The notes beneath the pieces were generated by a model. That model worked only from the letters and a program-made list of their open reading frames with translations. It searched no databases and was not told the DNA's origin. Both the position numbers and the translations under genes were made by a program. Positions 25,968 to 33,357 of a DNA stretch of 64,000 bases are shown here, one piece after another. The DNA is from JASHPR01 sp963815375 (GTDB lineage Bacteria; Actinomycetota; Actinomycetes; Streptosporangiales; Streptosporangiaceae), in assembly GCA_963815375.1 (NCBI GenBank), contig CAWFGX010000002.1, positions 496,001 to 560,000 on the forward strand. Reading direction: 5' to 3'. The first letter of the stretch is position 1; each line of letters opens with the position of its first letter.

Positions 25968-27098
25968 TCAACTCCCGATCTTCTTGATCTGGTTCTCCGA
26001 GAGCGTTACGACAGACGCTGGCAGCGGCTGGAAGTTCACCGCGTTCAGGTAGGACGCGCCTTGACCTGTCGTGATCTCCCAGTACATCAGCGCCCGCATG
26101 GCCTGGGCCGTGGTGGTGCTGCTCTGAGTGCTGTTGACGATGAGGTACTCGTAGTTGACGATCGGGTAGCCGTTCGCGGCCGGCCCGTCGATCAGCGAGA
26201 TGGTCTGGTCCGCTGGCGTCTTGGTGACGAAGCTGGATGCCTCGGCCGAGATCGTGCTCGCCGACGGTGACACGTACTTGCCGGAGCCGTTCTTCAGCAC
26301 TGCCTGGCCCAGGTTCGCGGCCTGGGTCTTGGCCAGGTAGCTGATGCCGATGTAGGCGATGCAGCCCTTGGTGGCGCCGCAGCCCGACACCATGCCGCTG
26401 TTCCCGGTTTCGGCGAGCGCGCCGGGTACCGACGGCCAGCTCACCGTGGTGCCGACGAGGGTGGCGCCCCAGTCGGTCGGGTCCTGTGCGTCGAGATAGC
26501 TGGTGAACAGGAACGTGTCACCTGAGCTGTCCGCCCGGTGCAGCGGGACGATCGTCAGGTTCGGCAGCGGGACGCCCGGGTTGAGCGCCGCGATCTGCGA
26601 TGCGTTCCAGTTGTTGATCTTCCCGTTGTAGATCCCGGCGAGCACCGAGGCGTCGAGCTTGAGGTTCGACACCCCAGGCACGTTGTAGTTGATCTGCTGC
26701 GCCGAGATCGCGACCGCGATGTTCATCAGGGTCGGGGTCGATGCCTTCACCGAGGCAGACAGGTAGGCATCGGACGCGCCGATGTCAACAGCCCCAGTGC
26801 TGGCGTCAGAGATTCCGGTTCCCGAGCCGGTGCTGGCTGGGGTGATCTTCACGTTCGGGTACTGCGTCTGGTACGCGGTCGACCAGCTCCCGAACAGCGG
26901 GTACAGCAGGGAGCTGCCGGTCTCGCTGAGTGACACCGAGCCACTGGGCGGGGACGCCGACAGCGCCGGGCCGGTCGGCGTTGCCGCCGCCGGGGGCTTG
27001 GAACTCGTTGAATTGCCGCTGCTGCACGCGGCCGCCAGTATTGCAACGGGAATCAGGGCGGCCGCTGCGTAAGCCAGGCCTATCCTTCTTCTGGCCAC
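25968..27098 (-). CDS. pstS: Phosphate-binding lipoprotein PstS
   Basis: A 376-residue periplasmic-type binding protein, lipid-anchored. From the GTG at 27098 (VARRRIGLAYAAAALIP) the signal peptide ends at AAACSSG, the lipobox cysteine. A Ser/Pro-rich linker then leads to the phosphate-binding domain: SLSETGSSLLYPLF, TPASTGSGTGISD and IGASDAYLS are the phosphate-coordinating loops, and VPLHRADSSGDTFLFTSYL is the conserved central motif. GGAG stands nine bases before the GTG, which is why this start is preferred over the ATG 11 codons upstream. pstS follows pstB after a 187-base gap with a strong hairpin, so its level may be set separately. Confidence 0.94.
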   Translation of the reverse strand: MARRRIGLAYAAAALIPVAILAAACSSGNSTSSKPPAAATPTGPALSASPPSGSVSLSETGSSLLYPLFGSWSTAYQTQYPNVKITPASTGSGTGISDASTGAVDIGASDAYLSASVKASTPTLMNIAVAISAQQINYNVPGVSNLKLDASVLAGIYNGKINNWNASQIAALNPGVPLPNLTIVPLHRADSSGDTFLFTSYLDAQDPTDWGATLVGTTVSWPSVPGALAETGNSGMVSGCGATKGCIAYIGISYLAKTQAANLGQAVLKNGSGKYVSPSASTISAEASSFVTKTPADQTISLIDGPAANGYPIVNYEYLIVNSTQSSTTTAQAMRALMYWEITTGQGASYLNAVNFQPLPASVVTLSENQIKKIGS

Positions 27099-27222
27099 CG
27101 GGTAATACTCCTTCACTAGGTGCACGCTCATGCGTGCGCTGGTGCAGCTCGCACGCGGGCGCGTGCGGGCAGGGACCGCGTTGTGAGCGCGGTTCCGCAG
27201 TCGCGCTGGGCGCGGCTGCGGG

Positions 27223-27256
27223 CCCGGGTGGGAGGATTGCCGTCCTCCCGCCCGGG
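27223..27256 (-). terminator. Strong hairpin between pstB and pstS
   Basis: Two 14-base arms, CCCGGGTGGGAGGA (27223-27236) and TCCTCCCGCCCGGG (27243-27256), pair at 13 positions plus one wobble around a six-base loop. It lies about 30 bases after the pstB stop on the transcribed strand. No U tract follows. It may partly terminate after pstB, or protect the pstB or pstS message from degradation. Confidence 0.55.
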
Positions 27257-27285
27257 TGGTCTCGGGGCTGGGCTACGGGCGGGTT

Positions 27286-28128
27286 TTAGCCGAAACGGCC
27301 ACTGACGTAGTTGGCTGTTTCCTCTCTGGCCGGGTTCTCGAAGACCTGCTGCGTCGGGCCGTGCTCGACCAGGTGTCCCTGGTAGAGGAAAATCGTGCGG
27401 TCGGCGACGCGACGGGCCTGAGCCATGTTGTGGGTGACGATGATCACCGTGATCTGCGGGGTCAGCATCCTGATCAGCTTCTCGATCGACTCGGTCGCAA
27501 TCGGGTCGAGTGCTGAGGTCGGCTCGTCGAGCAACAGCACCTGGGGGCTGATCGCCAGCGCGCGGGCCAGGCACAGCAGCTGCTGCTGGCCGCCGGACAG
27601 CCGGAACGGCGAGTCCTTGAGCCTGGTGGACACCGCGTCCCAGAGGCCGACCTCCGCCAGCCGCTGCCGGGCGATGTCCCTTACCCCAGCGCGGGGCGCC
27701 ATCTTGTGGGCCCGCACCCCGGACACGACATTGTCCATGATCGACATCGGGAACGGGTTCGGCCGCTGGAACAGCATCCCGACCTTGCGCCGCAGCGTCA
27801 TCAGCTCCACGGTGGGAGACCAGATGCTCCGCCCGTCCAGCAGCACGTCGCCCTTGTGCTTGTAGCCGGTCACCTTGTCGTTCATGCGGTTGAACGTCCG
27901 CAGCAACGTGGTCTTGCCCGAGCCCGTCGGCCCGATCAGGGCCGTGACCGCACCCATCTGGATATCGGTCGTGATGTTGGACAGGACCGCCCGGCTCCCG
28001 AAGCTCAGTGTCAGGTCAACCGCACGCAGCGACGAGGTCCCGTTGACCGCAGTCTCAGTACGGGCGACGGTGGTGGCCGGCGCCGGGGCCGACTGGCCGG
28101 CTCCGGTCGGATCAGCCTGAAGTGACAT
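27286..28128 (-). CDS. pstB: Phosphate ABC transporter ATPase PstB
   Basis: A 280-residue ABC ATPase that powers PstSCA. Walker A is LIGPTGSGKTTLLR, the Q-loop region LRRKVGMLFQRPNPFPMSIM is characteristic of PstB, the signature is RLSGGQQQLLCLARAL, Walker B is VLLLDEPTSALD, and the switch histidine lies in VIIVTHNMAQARR. A 33-residue Thr/Ala-rich N-terminal extension is unusual but harmless. In this genome pstB comes first, followed by pstS-pstC-pstA, instead of last as in most bacteria. PHO-box-like repeats lie about 120-160 bases upstream. Confidence 0.95.
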   Translation of the reverse strand: MSLQADPTGAGQSAPAPATTVARTETAVNGTSSLRAVDLTLSFGSRAVLSNITTDIQMGAVTALIGPTGSGKTTLLRTFNRMNDKVTGYKHKGDVLLDGRSIWSPTVELMTLRRKVGMLFQRPNPFPMSIMDNVVSGVRAHKMAPRAGVRDIARQRLAEVGLWDAVSTRLKDSPFRLSGGQQQLLCLARALAISPQVLLLDEPTSALDPIATESIEKLIRMLTPQITVIIVTHNMAQARRVADRTIFLYQGHLVEHGPTQQVFENPAREETANYVSGRFG

Positions 28129-28236
28129 CGTAGTGCCGAGCCCCCAAAGCGTCGTTTGTCGTGACGGCCGCCAGATGGCAGGCCCGGTGCCGTTCTAACC
28201 CACCCGGTCCCCCTTTGTAGGGGGTCAAGGTGTCGG

Positions 28237-28291
28237 GTAGCTGAACAGATAGGTTTACGGGAGGCGAACAACACATAACAGAAAGGTCAAC
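28237..28291 (-). promoter_or_regulatory. Probable PHO box (11-bp direct repeats) upstream of pstB
   Basis: Read on the minus strand from 28291, consecutive 11-base units start GTTGACC, TGTTATG, GTTCGCC, GTAAACC and TGTTCAG at exact 11-base spacing. The Streptomyces PhoP site is a set of 11-base direct repeats with GTTCACC as the conserved 7-mer. Three of the five units match it at five or six of seven positions. The site lies 110-165 bases before pstB. Sequence and spacing are observed; PhoP control is inferred. Confidence 0.6.
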
Positions 28292-28387
28292 CGACCGGAT
28301 CGCAGGTCATTGTCCCAAGGACCCTATTCGCCTGGATGCTCACGGCTGGCCCGCCGTGGCCGAGATGAGGGTACAAGCCACGACAGC

Positions 28388-28439
28388 CGGAGCGGGGACG
28401 ATTTTCACTGATATTCCGGTGAAAATCGCCCCCGCTCCG
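28388..28439 (-). terminator. 21-bp stem hairpin after the DUF1416 gene
   Basis: Arms 28388-28408 and 28419-28439 are complementary at 20 of 21 positions around a 10-base loop (TGATATTCCG). It begins 13 bases after the stop codon of the minus-strand DUF1416 gene and separates the sulfurtransferase operon from the pst operon. The inner part of the stem is AT-rich (CGATTTTCAC) and the outer part GC-rich. Best read as the operon terminator. Confidence 0.75.
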
Positions 28440-28451
28440 ACGGTGCCAAAC

Positions 28452-28772
28452 TTAGACGGCCACCTCAAGTTCAGTGACCTTGCCGATGTCTGCGGACACG
28501 GTGCGCTCGGCCCGGATGTTGCCCGGCGCGAGCACGCGCAGCGTCCACGACCCGGGCGCGGCGAAGAACCGGAACCCGCCGTCCTCGCCGAGCGGCACCT
28601 CCGCCACGAATTCACCACCGGAATTGAGGAGCCGGGCGTACCCGACCGGCACCGCAGCCCCGTTCTGCGTAACTCGGCCCTGAACCACCGCCTGCGTGCC
28701 AGCGTCCGTGGCCGCGGTCACCTTGGCGCCGCCGGCCGGGGCCCCGCATCCGTCTGCACTGGCCTGGCTCAT
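28452..28772 (-). CDS. DUF1416 protein, sulfurtransferase partner
   Basis: A 106-residue actinobacterial protein. CGAPAGGAK lies near the N-terminus, then a carboxypeptidase-regulatory-like beta sandwich (VVQGRVTQNGAAVPVGYARL, FFAAPGSWTLRVLAPG). DUF1416 genes are almost always found beside a rhodanese-type sulfurtransferase in Actinobacteria; here the ATG overlaps the sulfurtransferase stop by four bases. The role is unknown but is assumed to be in sulfur metabolism. Confidence 0.88.
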   Translation of the reverse strand: MSQASADGCGAPAGGAKVTAATDAGTQAVVQGRVTQNGAAVPVGYARLLNSGGEFVAEVPLGEDGGFRFFAAPGSWTLRVLAPGNIRAERTVSADIGKVTELEVAV

Positions 28773-29602
28773 GGGCCGACCTCAATCGGGACACCGACCA
28801 GGGAGCCGTACTCGGTCCAGGAGCCGTCGTAGTTCTTCACGCTGCGCTGGCCGAGCAGTTCGTGCAGCACGAACCAGGTGTGCGCGGAGCGCTCGCCGAT
28901 CCTGCAGTAGGCGATCGTGTCCTTGCTGAAGTCGACGCCCGCGTCGCCGTAGATGGTGCGCAGCGCGTCGTCGGACTTGAACGTGCCGTCCTCGTCGGCA
29001 GCCTTCGACCAGGGGACGTTCTTCGCCGTCGGGATGTGACCGCCGCGCTGCGCCTGCTCCTGCGGCAGGTGGGCGGGCGCGAGCAGCCGCCCGGCGAACT
29101 CGTCCGGTGAGCGCACGTCGACCAGGTTCCTGTTGCCGATCGCGGCGACGACCTCGTCGCGGAACGCCCGGAGCGTGGCGTCCTGCTCGCTGGCGTGGTA
29201 GCTGGTCTTCGCCCGCTGCGGAACCTCGGTCACCAGCTCGCGGGACTCCAGCTCCCACTTCTTGCGGCCACCGTCGAGCAGCTTCACTGCTGCATGACCG
29301 TAGAGCCTGAAGTACCAGTAGGCGTAGGCGGCGAACCAGTTGTTGTTGCCGCCGTACAGCACGACCGTGTCGTCGTTGGAGATGCCGCGCTCGGAGAGCA
29401 GTGCCTCGAAGCCGGCCTTGTCCACGAAGTCGCGGCGGACCGGGTCCTGCAGGTCCTTCTTCCAGTCGATCTTGACAGCGTTGCGGATGTGCCCCTTGTC
29501 ATAGGCGCTGGTGTCCTCGTCGACCTCGACGAGGACCACGCCAGGGTCATCGCGATGGGCCTCGACCCAGTCGGCGTCCACTAGGACGTCGGATCGGCTC
29601 AT
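28769..29602 (-). CDS. Thiosulfate sulfurtransferase, SseA/CysA2-like rhodanese
   Basis: A 277-residue two-domain rhodanese that transfers sulfane sulfur from thiosulfate to cyanide or other acceptors. The C-terminal active loop is YCRIGERSAHTWF with the catalytic Cys; the N-terminal rhodanese domain (DVLVDADWVEAHRDDP) is inactive as usual. GHIPTAKNVPWSKA is a rhodanese signature. It matches mycobacterial CysA2/CysA3 and SseA. It lies in the operon DUF4395 - sulfurtransferase - DUF1416 with four-base overlaps at both ends, downstream of a cysteine-containing leader peptide, which suggests control by cysteine or sulfur supply. Confidence 0.92.
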   Translation of the reverse strand: MSRSDVLVDADWVEAHRDDPGVVLVEVDEDTSAYDKGHIRNAVKIDWKKDLQDPVRRDFVDKAGFEALLSERGISNDDTVVLYGGNNNWFAAYAYWYFRLYGHAAVKLLDGGRKKWELESRELVTEVPQRAKTSYHASEQDATLRAFRDEVVAAIGNRNLVDVRSPDEFAGRLLAPAHLPQEQAQRGGHIPTAKNVPWSKAADEDGTFKSDDALRTIYGDAGVDFSKDTIAYCRIGERSAHTWFVLHELLGQRSVKNYDGSWTEYGSLVGVPIEVGP

Positions 29603-30054
29603 AGGTGAACCTCCTTGTTAACTTCGGCCGGCGCCAGCACCTGGCGGCGCGGCCACATGCGTCGGATGAGCAGATACATCTCGCACCCCAGGCAGAGCCC
29701 GAAGACTCCGTTAAGGAACGCCGCCAGCAGGCCGGCCGCCGCGGCCGCCATGCCCAGCGGCGTGATACCCGCTGCGTAGCCGATCAGCCCGATCAGGCTG
29801 ATCAGCAAGCCGAGGCCCTGGGCGAACCGCGGCGGCGCCTCGGGCTCAAGCTCCGCTGGGGGCCGCAGATGCGGGCGGACGAGCCAGCGGTAGATCAGCC
29901 CGTACGGGGCGTACCGCATGCCGGACACAGTCCCGACCGCGAAGACCAGCGCCTGCGCAGCCAGCAGCCACGCGCTGCCAGTGATCAGGACCAGGACAAA
30001 GACCACCGTGGTGATCAGCGCCCCGAAGCGCGGCCCTCTCGGGTCGATGTCCAT
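29599..30054 (-). CDS. DUF4395 membrane protein
   Basis: A 151-residue membrane protein with helices at about 12-30, 35-50, 85-100 and 103-125. PRGPRFGALITTVVFVLVLI at the start and NGVFGLCLGCEMYLLIRR with its CLGC cysteine pair are the DUF4395 hallmarks. These proteins recur beside sulfurtransferases and thioredoxins in Actinobacteria. The first gene of the operon, it overlaps the sulfurtransferase start by four bases. GGGAGGGA precedes the ATG, just after a strong hairpin (30077-30102). Confidence 0.88.
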   Translation of the reverse strand: MDIDPRGPRFGALITTVVFVLVLITGSAWLLAAQALVFAVGTVSGMRYAPYGLIYRWLVRPHLRPPAELEPEAPPRFAQGLGLLISLIGLIGYAAGITPLGMAAAAAGLLAAFLNGVFGLCLGCEMYLLIRRMWPRRQVLAPAEVNKEVHL

Positions 30055-30076
30055 CTGCGGGTCCCTCCCGGTACTT

Positions 30077-30102
30077 CCGGCGGGGGCTCGCCCCGCCGCC
30101 GG
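30077..30102 (-). promoter_or_regulatory. Hairpin directly before the DUF4395 ribosome binding site
   Basis: CCGGCGGGGG (30077-30086) pairs with CCCCGCCGCCGG (to 30102) across a short loop with one bulge, giving a stem of about ten pairs. It stands between the leader peptide stop (30147) and the DUF4395 start (30054), the position expected for an attenuator or a stem that sequesters the start region. The function is inferred from position. Confidence 0.45.
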
Positions 30103-30146
30103 TCAACTGGCGCGCCAATAGCGCCATCTCAGCTTCGTCAGCTTTG

Positions 30147-30329
30147 TCAGCGGGAACCTGGACACAGGGCGGTGGCTACCCGGCAGAAGTCCACGGCCCG
30201 CCGCCGGGTGAGCGTGCTGCCGGGCAGACTGGGGCTGGCCATCCGCGTCACGGGTGCTGAGGCGGGTCCTCTCCAGGTAGGCACTGTCCAGGCAGGCACA
30301 AAGGCGATGTTATGCGCGGCCGTGGTCAC
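30147..30329 (-). CDS. Putative cysteine-type leader peptide
   Basis: Short ORF ending LTRRRAVDFCRVATALCPGSR before the stop. The RR-x-VDxCRVxxAxC pattern is that of the small putative leader peptides that precede sulfur-assimilation and sulfurtransferase genes in Streptomyces and mycobacteria, where cysteine codons sense charged tRNA-Cys. Starts are uncertain: GTG at 30329 with AAAGGGG upstream gives 60 residues, and ATG at 30242 gives 31. It lies upstream of DUF4395-sulfurtransferase-DUF1416 with a hairpin in between. The N-terminal part of the longer form does not look like the family, so the shorter form is attractive despite a weaker ribosome binding site. Confidence 0.55.
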   Translation of the reverse strand: MTTAAHNIAFVPAWTVPTWRGPASAPVTRMASPSLPGSTLTRRRAVDFCRVATALCPGSR

Positions 30330-30385
30330 GTGTCACTATCCCCTTTGCCGATCTGCTGAGTGGGAATGGGCCGGCATCATGTCAC

Positions 30386-30805
30386 CTACACGACCTCGCC
30401 CAGAGCCGCGATCACGTCGGCCTTGCGCGGCTGGCCGCTAGCGCGCCGGGCGATTCTCCCGTCCGGGCCCAGCACCAGTACCGTCGGGGTCCTGCGGATA
30501 TCCAGGCTCCGCACCAGGTCGAGATGCTCTTCGGCGTCGATCTCGACGTGGGCTACCCCGTCGACCATGCCCGCGACCTCGCCAAGGATCCGGCGGGTAG
30601 CCCGGCACGGCGCGCAGAACGCGGTGGAGAACTGCACCAGCGTTGCCCGGGTGCCGAGCGGCCGCCCAAGCTGCGCCCCGGTGAGCACCTGGCCATGCGG
30701 GGTCGCGGGCCCCGGCCGGATCCGGCCGCTGGACCGCTGCCAGGCCAGGCCTGCCACCACTGCCACGGCCAGAACCGCCGCCACCGCAATGAGCCCGGAC
30801 GTCAT
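30386..30805 (-). CDS. Membrane-anchored thioredoxin-fold protein
   Basis: A 139-residue protein: an N-terminal membrane anchor (LIAVAAVLAVAVVAGLAW), then a thioredoxin domain with active site CAPC in FSTAFCAPCRATRRIL, the cis-proline in RRTPTVLVLGPDG, and a C-terminal helix. Both catalytic cysteines are intact, so a disulfide reductase role outside or at the membrane is likely. It sits upstream of the leader peptide and the sulfur operon on the same strand. Similar thioredoxins beside DUF4395 are common in Actinobacteria. Confidence 0.85.
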   Translation of the reverse strand: MTSGLIAVAAVLAVAVVAGLAWQRSSGRIRPGPATPHGQVLTGAQLGRPLGTRATLVQFSTAFCAPCRATRRILGEVAGMVDGVAHVEIDAEEHLDLVRSLDIRRTPTVLVLGPDGRIARRASGQPRKADVIAALGEVV

Positions 30806-30865
30806 GCTGTGCTCAGCACCAGGCTGCGATGGTGCATTCCCGGCCGCTTCTCCCGTGCGCGGATA

Positions 30866-31570
30866 TCAGCTGATCGGGACCCTGACCAGTATCTGACTCC
30901 CCACGCTGACATCGAAGCCGCTCAGCTGGTCAGCTGTGTACTTGGAGGCGCCGCGGTACCAGGTGCTCTCGTTGGCGGCGGCGGTCCAGTCGCCTGCGGC
31001 GATATGCTTACCGGCCTTGGTGATCACCCAGAACACGCACTGCGCGCCCGGTGTGACCCCTGTCACCTGCACCTGCATGGTTGTCCCAGACGCCCCAGTC
31101 GAGTAGTAGACAGCGGCGTCCACGCCAGTTGCCGGGTTGCTGCCGCGCGCGAGGTAGGAGGCAGTCTGCGCGGTCCCTGTGGCCACCCCCTGGCTGGCAC
31201 CAGCGTTCGAGATCAGGGTCCCGCCCGCGATCCCGCCGCCCACCGCGATGACAGCGGCAGCCGCGGCGGCAGCGACCATCCGCCACCGTCGCGCGCCCCG
31301 GCGCAGCGCCACCTGCCGCAGCAGCGAGTCCAGGAGCTCGGCTGGCGGCTCTTCGACCACGTACTCGCCGTAGTCCATCCGCTCTACATCAGCCGCTGGC
31401 ACCCTGCCGAGCAGAGCGGGCAGCCCAGCCAGGCCAGCCAGTTCTTCCCGGCAGTCGGGGCAGTGGCTGAGGTGAGCATCGACGATCGTGCGCTCGGCAG
31501 GATCGATCGCGCCGACGACGTAAACGCCGAGGGCGTGCCGGATCTCGCCGCAGTCGGCCGGGCCGGTCAT
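30866..31570 (-). CDS. Anti-sigma factor (ZAS domain, one membrane span)
   Basis: A 234-residue membrane protein. The N-terminal zinc-binding anti-sigma domain holds DCGEIRHALGVYVVGAIDPA and HLSHCPDCREEL (H-x3-C-x2-C). A single helix lies at about residues 98-118 (MVAAAAAAAVIAVGGGIAGG). The external domain ends in VGSQILVRVP, resembling the anti-sigma-K/RskA C-terminal fold. Its ATG overlaps the stop of the sigma gene (ATGA), the usual sigma/anti-sigma arrangement. It should hold the sigma factor inactive until an outside signal triggers proteolysis. Confidence 0.9.
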   Translation of the reverse strand: MTGPADCGEIRHALGVYVVGAIDPAERTIVDAHLSHCPDCREELAGLAGLPALLGRVPAADVERMDYGEYVVEEPPAELLDSLLRQVALRRGARRWRMVAAAAAAAVIAVGGGIAGGTLISNAGASQGVATGTAQTASYLARGSNPATGVDAAVYYSTGASGTTMQVQVTGVTPGAQCVFWVITKAGKHIAAGDWTAAANESTWYRGASKYTADQLSGFDVSVGSQILVRVPIS

Positions 31571-32112
31571 GGCGCCAGACCTCGTTCCTCTAGTGCCAGT
31601 TTGAGCGCTCGAAGCGCATAGAACGTCCGGGACTTGACAGTTCCGGGCGGAATACCGAGCGCTATCGCTGCCTCGGCTACGGACTTGCCTTTGTAGTACG
31701 TCTCGAGGAGCACCCGGCGGTGGTCCGGGCGCAGTGCCCGGACCGCGTCAGCCACCGCCCACGACTCGAGGGCTCGCTCAGCCTCGTCGGGAGCGGGGAC
31801 CACCGCGAGCGCTTCCTCTCCGACCTCGCGCGGCCGGGCTTTTCTGGCGCGGTAAGCGTCGACGGCCAGGTTGCGCGCCACCGCGAACAGCCAGGGGCGT
31901 GCGGGCCGGTCGGCGATAGCGTCCGGGTGCATCCACGCGCGCAGCAGAGTCTCCTGCACGATGTCCTCGGCCCGCTGCCGGTCCCCTGCGGTCAAATGCA
32001 GCGCATACCGCAACAGCGGCCCGGCGTGCTCCGCGTACAGCGCCCGGAGCAGCATCTCGTCCGAGGCTGGTCCGCGCGTTCCACGCCCGCGTGCGCTTTC
32101 TAGCCCTGCCAC
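31567..32112 (-). CDS. ECF sigma factor, SigL/SigK-like
   Basis: A 181-residue sigma factor. Region 2 is EDIVQETLLRAWMHPD with PWLFAVARNLAVDAYRARK; region 4 is LRPDHRRVLLETYYKGKSVA and IPPGTVKSRTFYALRALK. It resembles mycobacterial SigL, which is also followed by a ZAS anti-sigma factor. The GTG start at 32112 has no ribosome binding site and lies seven bases after a possible ECF -10 element, so the mRNA is probably leaderless. The 4-base overlap with the anti-sigma gene ties their levels together. Confidence 0.9.
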   Translation of the reverse strand: MAGLESARGRGTRGPASDEMLLRALYAEHAGPLLRYALHLTAGDRQRAEDIVQETLLRAWMHPDAIADRPARPWLFAVARNLAVDAYRARKARPREVGEEALAVVPAPDEAERALESWAVADAVRALRPDHRRVLLETYYKGKSVAEAAIALGIPPGTVKSRTFYALRALKLALEERGLAP

Positions 32113-32119
32113 ATCAGTG

Positions 32120-32147
32120 ACAACGGTCCGGGCGCTCTCCCGGTTCA
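32120..32147 (-). promoter_or_regulatory. Possible autoregulated ECF promoter
   Basis: Minus strand: TGAACC (32147-32142), 16 bases, CGTTGT (32125-32120). This fits the ECF consensus of an AAC-containing -35 and a CGT-type -10. It would start transcription at the sigma gene GTG codon, matching the missing ribosome binding site. Autoregulation is inferred. Confidence 0.45.
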
Positions 32148-32173
32148 GGTCCTTGCAGCATCATTTCAGCGCT

Positions 32174-32452
32174 CTAGCCGCCAGCGAACGGGGGCAGGAC
32201 CTCGATCACGGCAGCGTCAGCGAGCTGGACCGCCTCGGGCGCCCGGGTCCCCACCGGGACGCCGTCGACCAGGAACGACGAGCGGGCCAGAATCGTGCGA
32301 AGCCGCGGATCCTGCGCGGCATCGCTGCGTTTGGAGTCACTACCGCGCGCCGTGGCGAGCACCTCGGCGAGTGTCCCGGCCACAACGGTCTCCTCGGCCG
32401 TGCCCGCCGCCTCCTTTGCCGCCGCCCAGTAGCGCAAGGTCACCATGGCCAT
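32174..32452 (-). CDS. MoaD/ThiS-family sulfur carrier
   Basis: A 92-residue ubiquitin-fold protein starting MVTLRYWAAAKEAAGTAEET and ending VIEVLPPFAGG; the C-terminal Gly-Gly is the site of adenylation and thiocarboxylation. MoaD carries sulfur for molybdopterin synthesis, and stand-alone copies also serve other thiolation reactions. No moeB, moaE or other molybdenum cofactor gene is next to it. It is divergent from glnR, with about 107 bases between. The length is normal with an insertion in the middle (RGSDSKRSDAAQ). Confidence 0.87.
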   Translation of the reverse strand: MAMVTLRYWAAAKEAAGTAEETVVAGTLAEVLATARGSDSKRSDAAQDPRLRTILARSSFLVDGVPVGTRAPEAVQLADAAVIEVLPPFAGG

Positions 32453-32559
32453 GTCAGCTATCCTGTCATGATGAGGGCCGGACGATACCGGCCCGCGCCC
32501 AGCGGGAGTCAGGGCAGCCTCCCGGCGGACCGCGTCCGCGGGATGGAGGTGGCGCTGGT

Positions 32560-33357
32560 TTGAGCATCGTGCTTCTGCTCACGGATGCCCACGAGCCTGC
32601 TGCTGAGATCCTGCCATCGCTGAGCCTGCTGCCACACATTGTCCGCATCGCGCCGGCCGCTGGGTCAGCGGCTGGCGGAGCATCCGGGTCTGACGCGATC
32701 CTGGTGGACGCCCGGCGGGACCTGGTGCAGGTGCGGCGGCTGCTCCGGCTGCTGAGCGGAGCGGGGCTGAACCTGCCGGTGCTGGCGGTTGTCACCGAGG
32801 GCGGGTGGGCAGCGGTCACTGCCGACTGGGGCGCGGACGACGTGATCCTGCATACGGCGGGTCCGGGCGAGGTGGATGCCCGGCTGCGGCTGGCTATCGG
32901 CCGCATGGCACCTGCCCTGTCCGGTGAGATCCGCTCCGGTGACCTGGTCATCGACGAGCCGACCTACTCGGCGCGGCTGCGCGGCCACGTCCTCGACCTG
33001 ACCTTCAAGGAATTCGAGCTGCTGAAGTTTCTCGCTCAGCACCCGGGCCGGGTGTTCACCCGGTCCCAGCTGCTCCAGGAGGTGTGGGGCTACGACTACT
33101 TCGGCGGCACCCGCACGGTCGACGTGCACGTGCGCAGGCTGCGGGCGAAGCTGGGCACCGAGCACGAGGCGCTGATCGGTACCGTCCGCAACGTCGGGTA
33201 CCGGTTCGTCCCGGTGAAAGGTGACGACGCGGACCGCTCCGCCGTCGATCTCGATGACCGCCTCGGCGAGGAAACAGGCACCGGCCCGGGCATCAGCCGC
33301 AGCCAGAACGGGACCGGTGACCTCCCGGAGCCCCGGCCTGCTCATGCCGACGTCTGA
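32560..33357 (+). CDS. glnR: Nitrogen response regulator GlnR
   Basis: A 265-residue OmpR-family winged-helix regulator, global controller of nitrogen assimilation in Actinobacteria. The N-terminal receiver-like domain (SIVLLLTDAHEPAAEILPSL, LVVTEGG-like LAVVTEGGWAAVTADWG) is atypical and phosphorylation-independent in the family. The C-terminal DNA-binding domain is nearly invariant: LDLTFKEFELLKFLAQHPGR, VFTRSQLLQEVWGYDYFGGT, RTVDVHVRRLRAKLG. The TTG start at 32560 is chosen for the GGAGGTG upstream and the family N-terminus. The end overlaps mshD by 14 bases. Confidence 0.9.
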   Translation: MSIVLLLTDAHEPAAEILPSLSLLPHIVRIAPAAGSAAGGASGSDAILVDARRDLVQVRRLLRLLSGAGLNLPVLAVVTEGGWAAVTADWGADDVILHTAGPGEVDARLRLAIGRMAPALSGEIRSGDLVIDEPTYSARLRGHVLDLTFKEFELLKFLAQHPGRVFTRSQLLQEVWGYDYFGGTRTVDVHVRRLRAKLGTEHEALIGTVRNVGYRFVPVKGDDADRSAVDLDDRLGEETGTGPGISRSQNGTGDLPEPRPAHADV

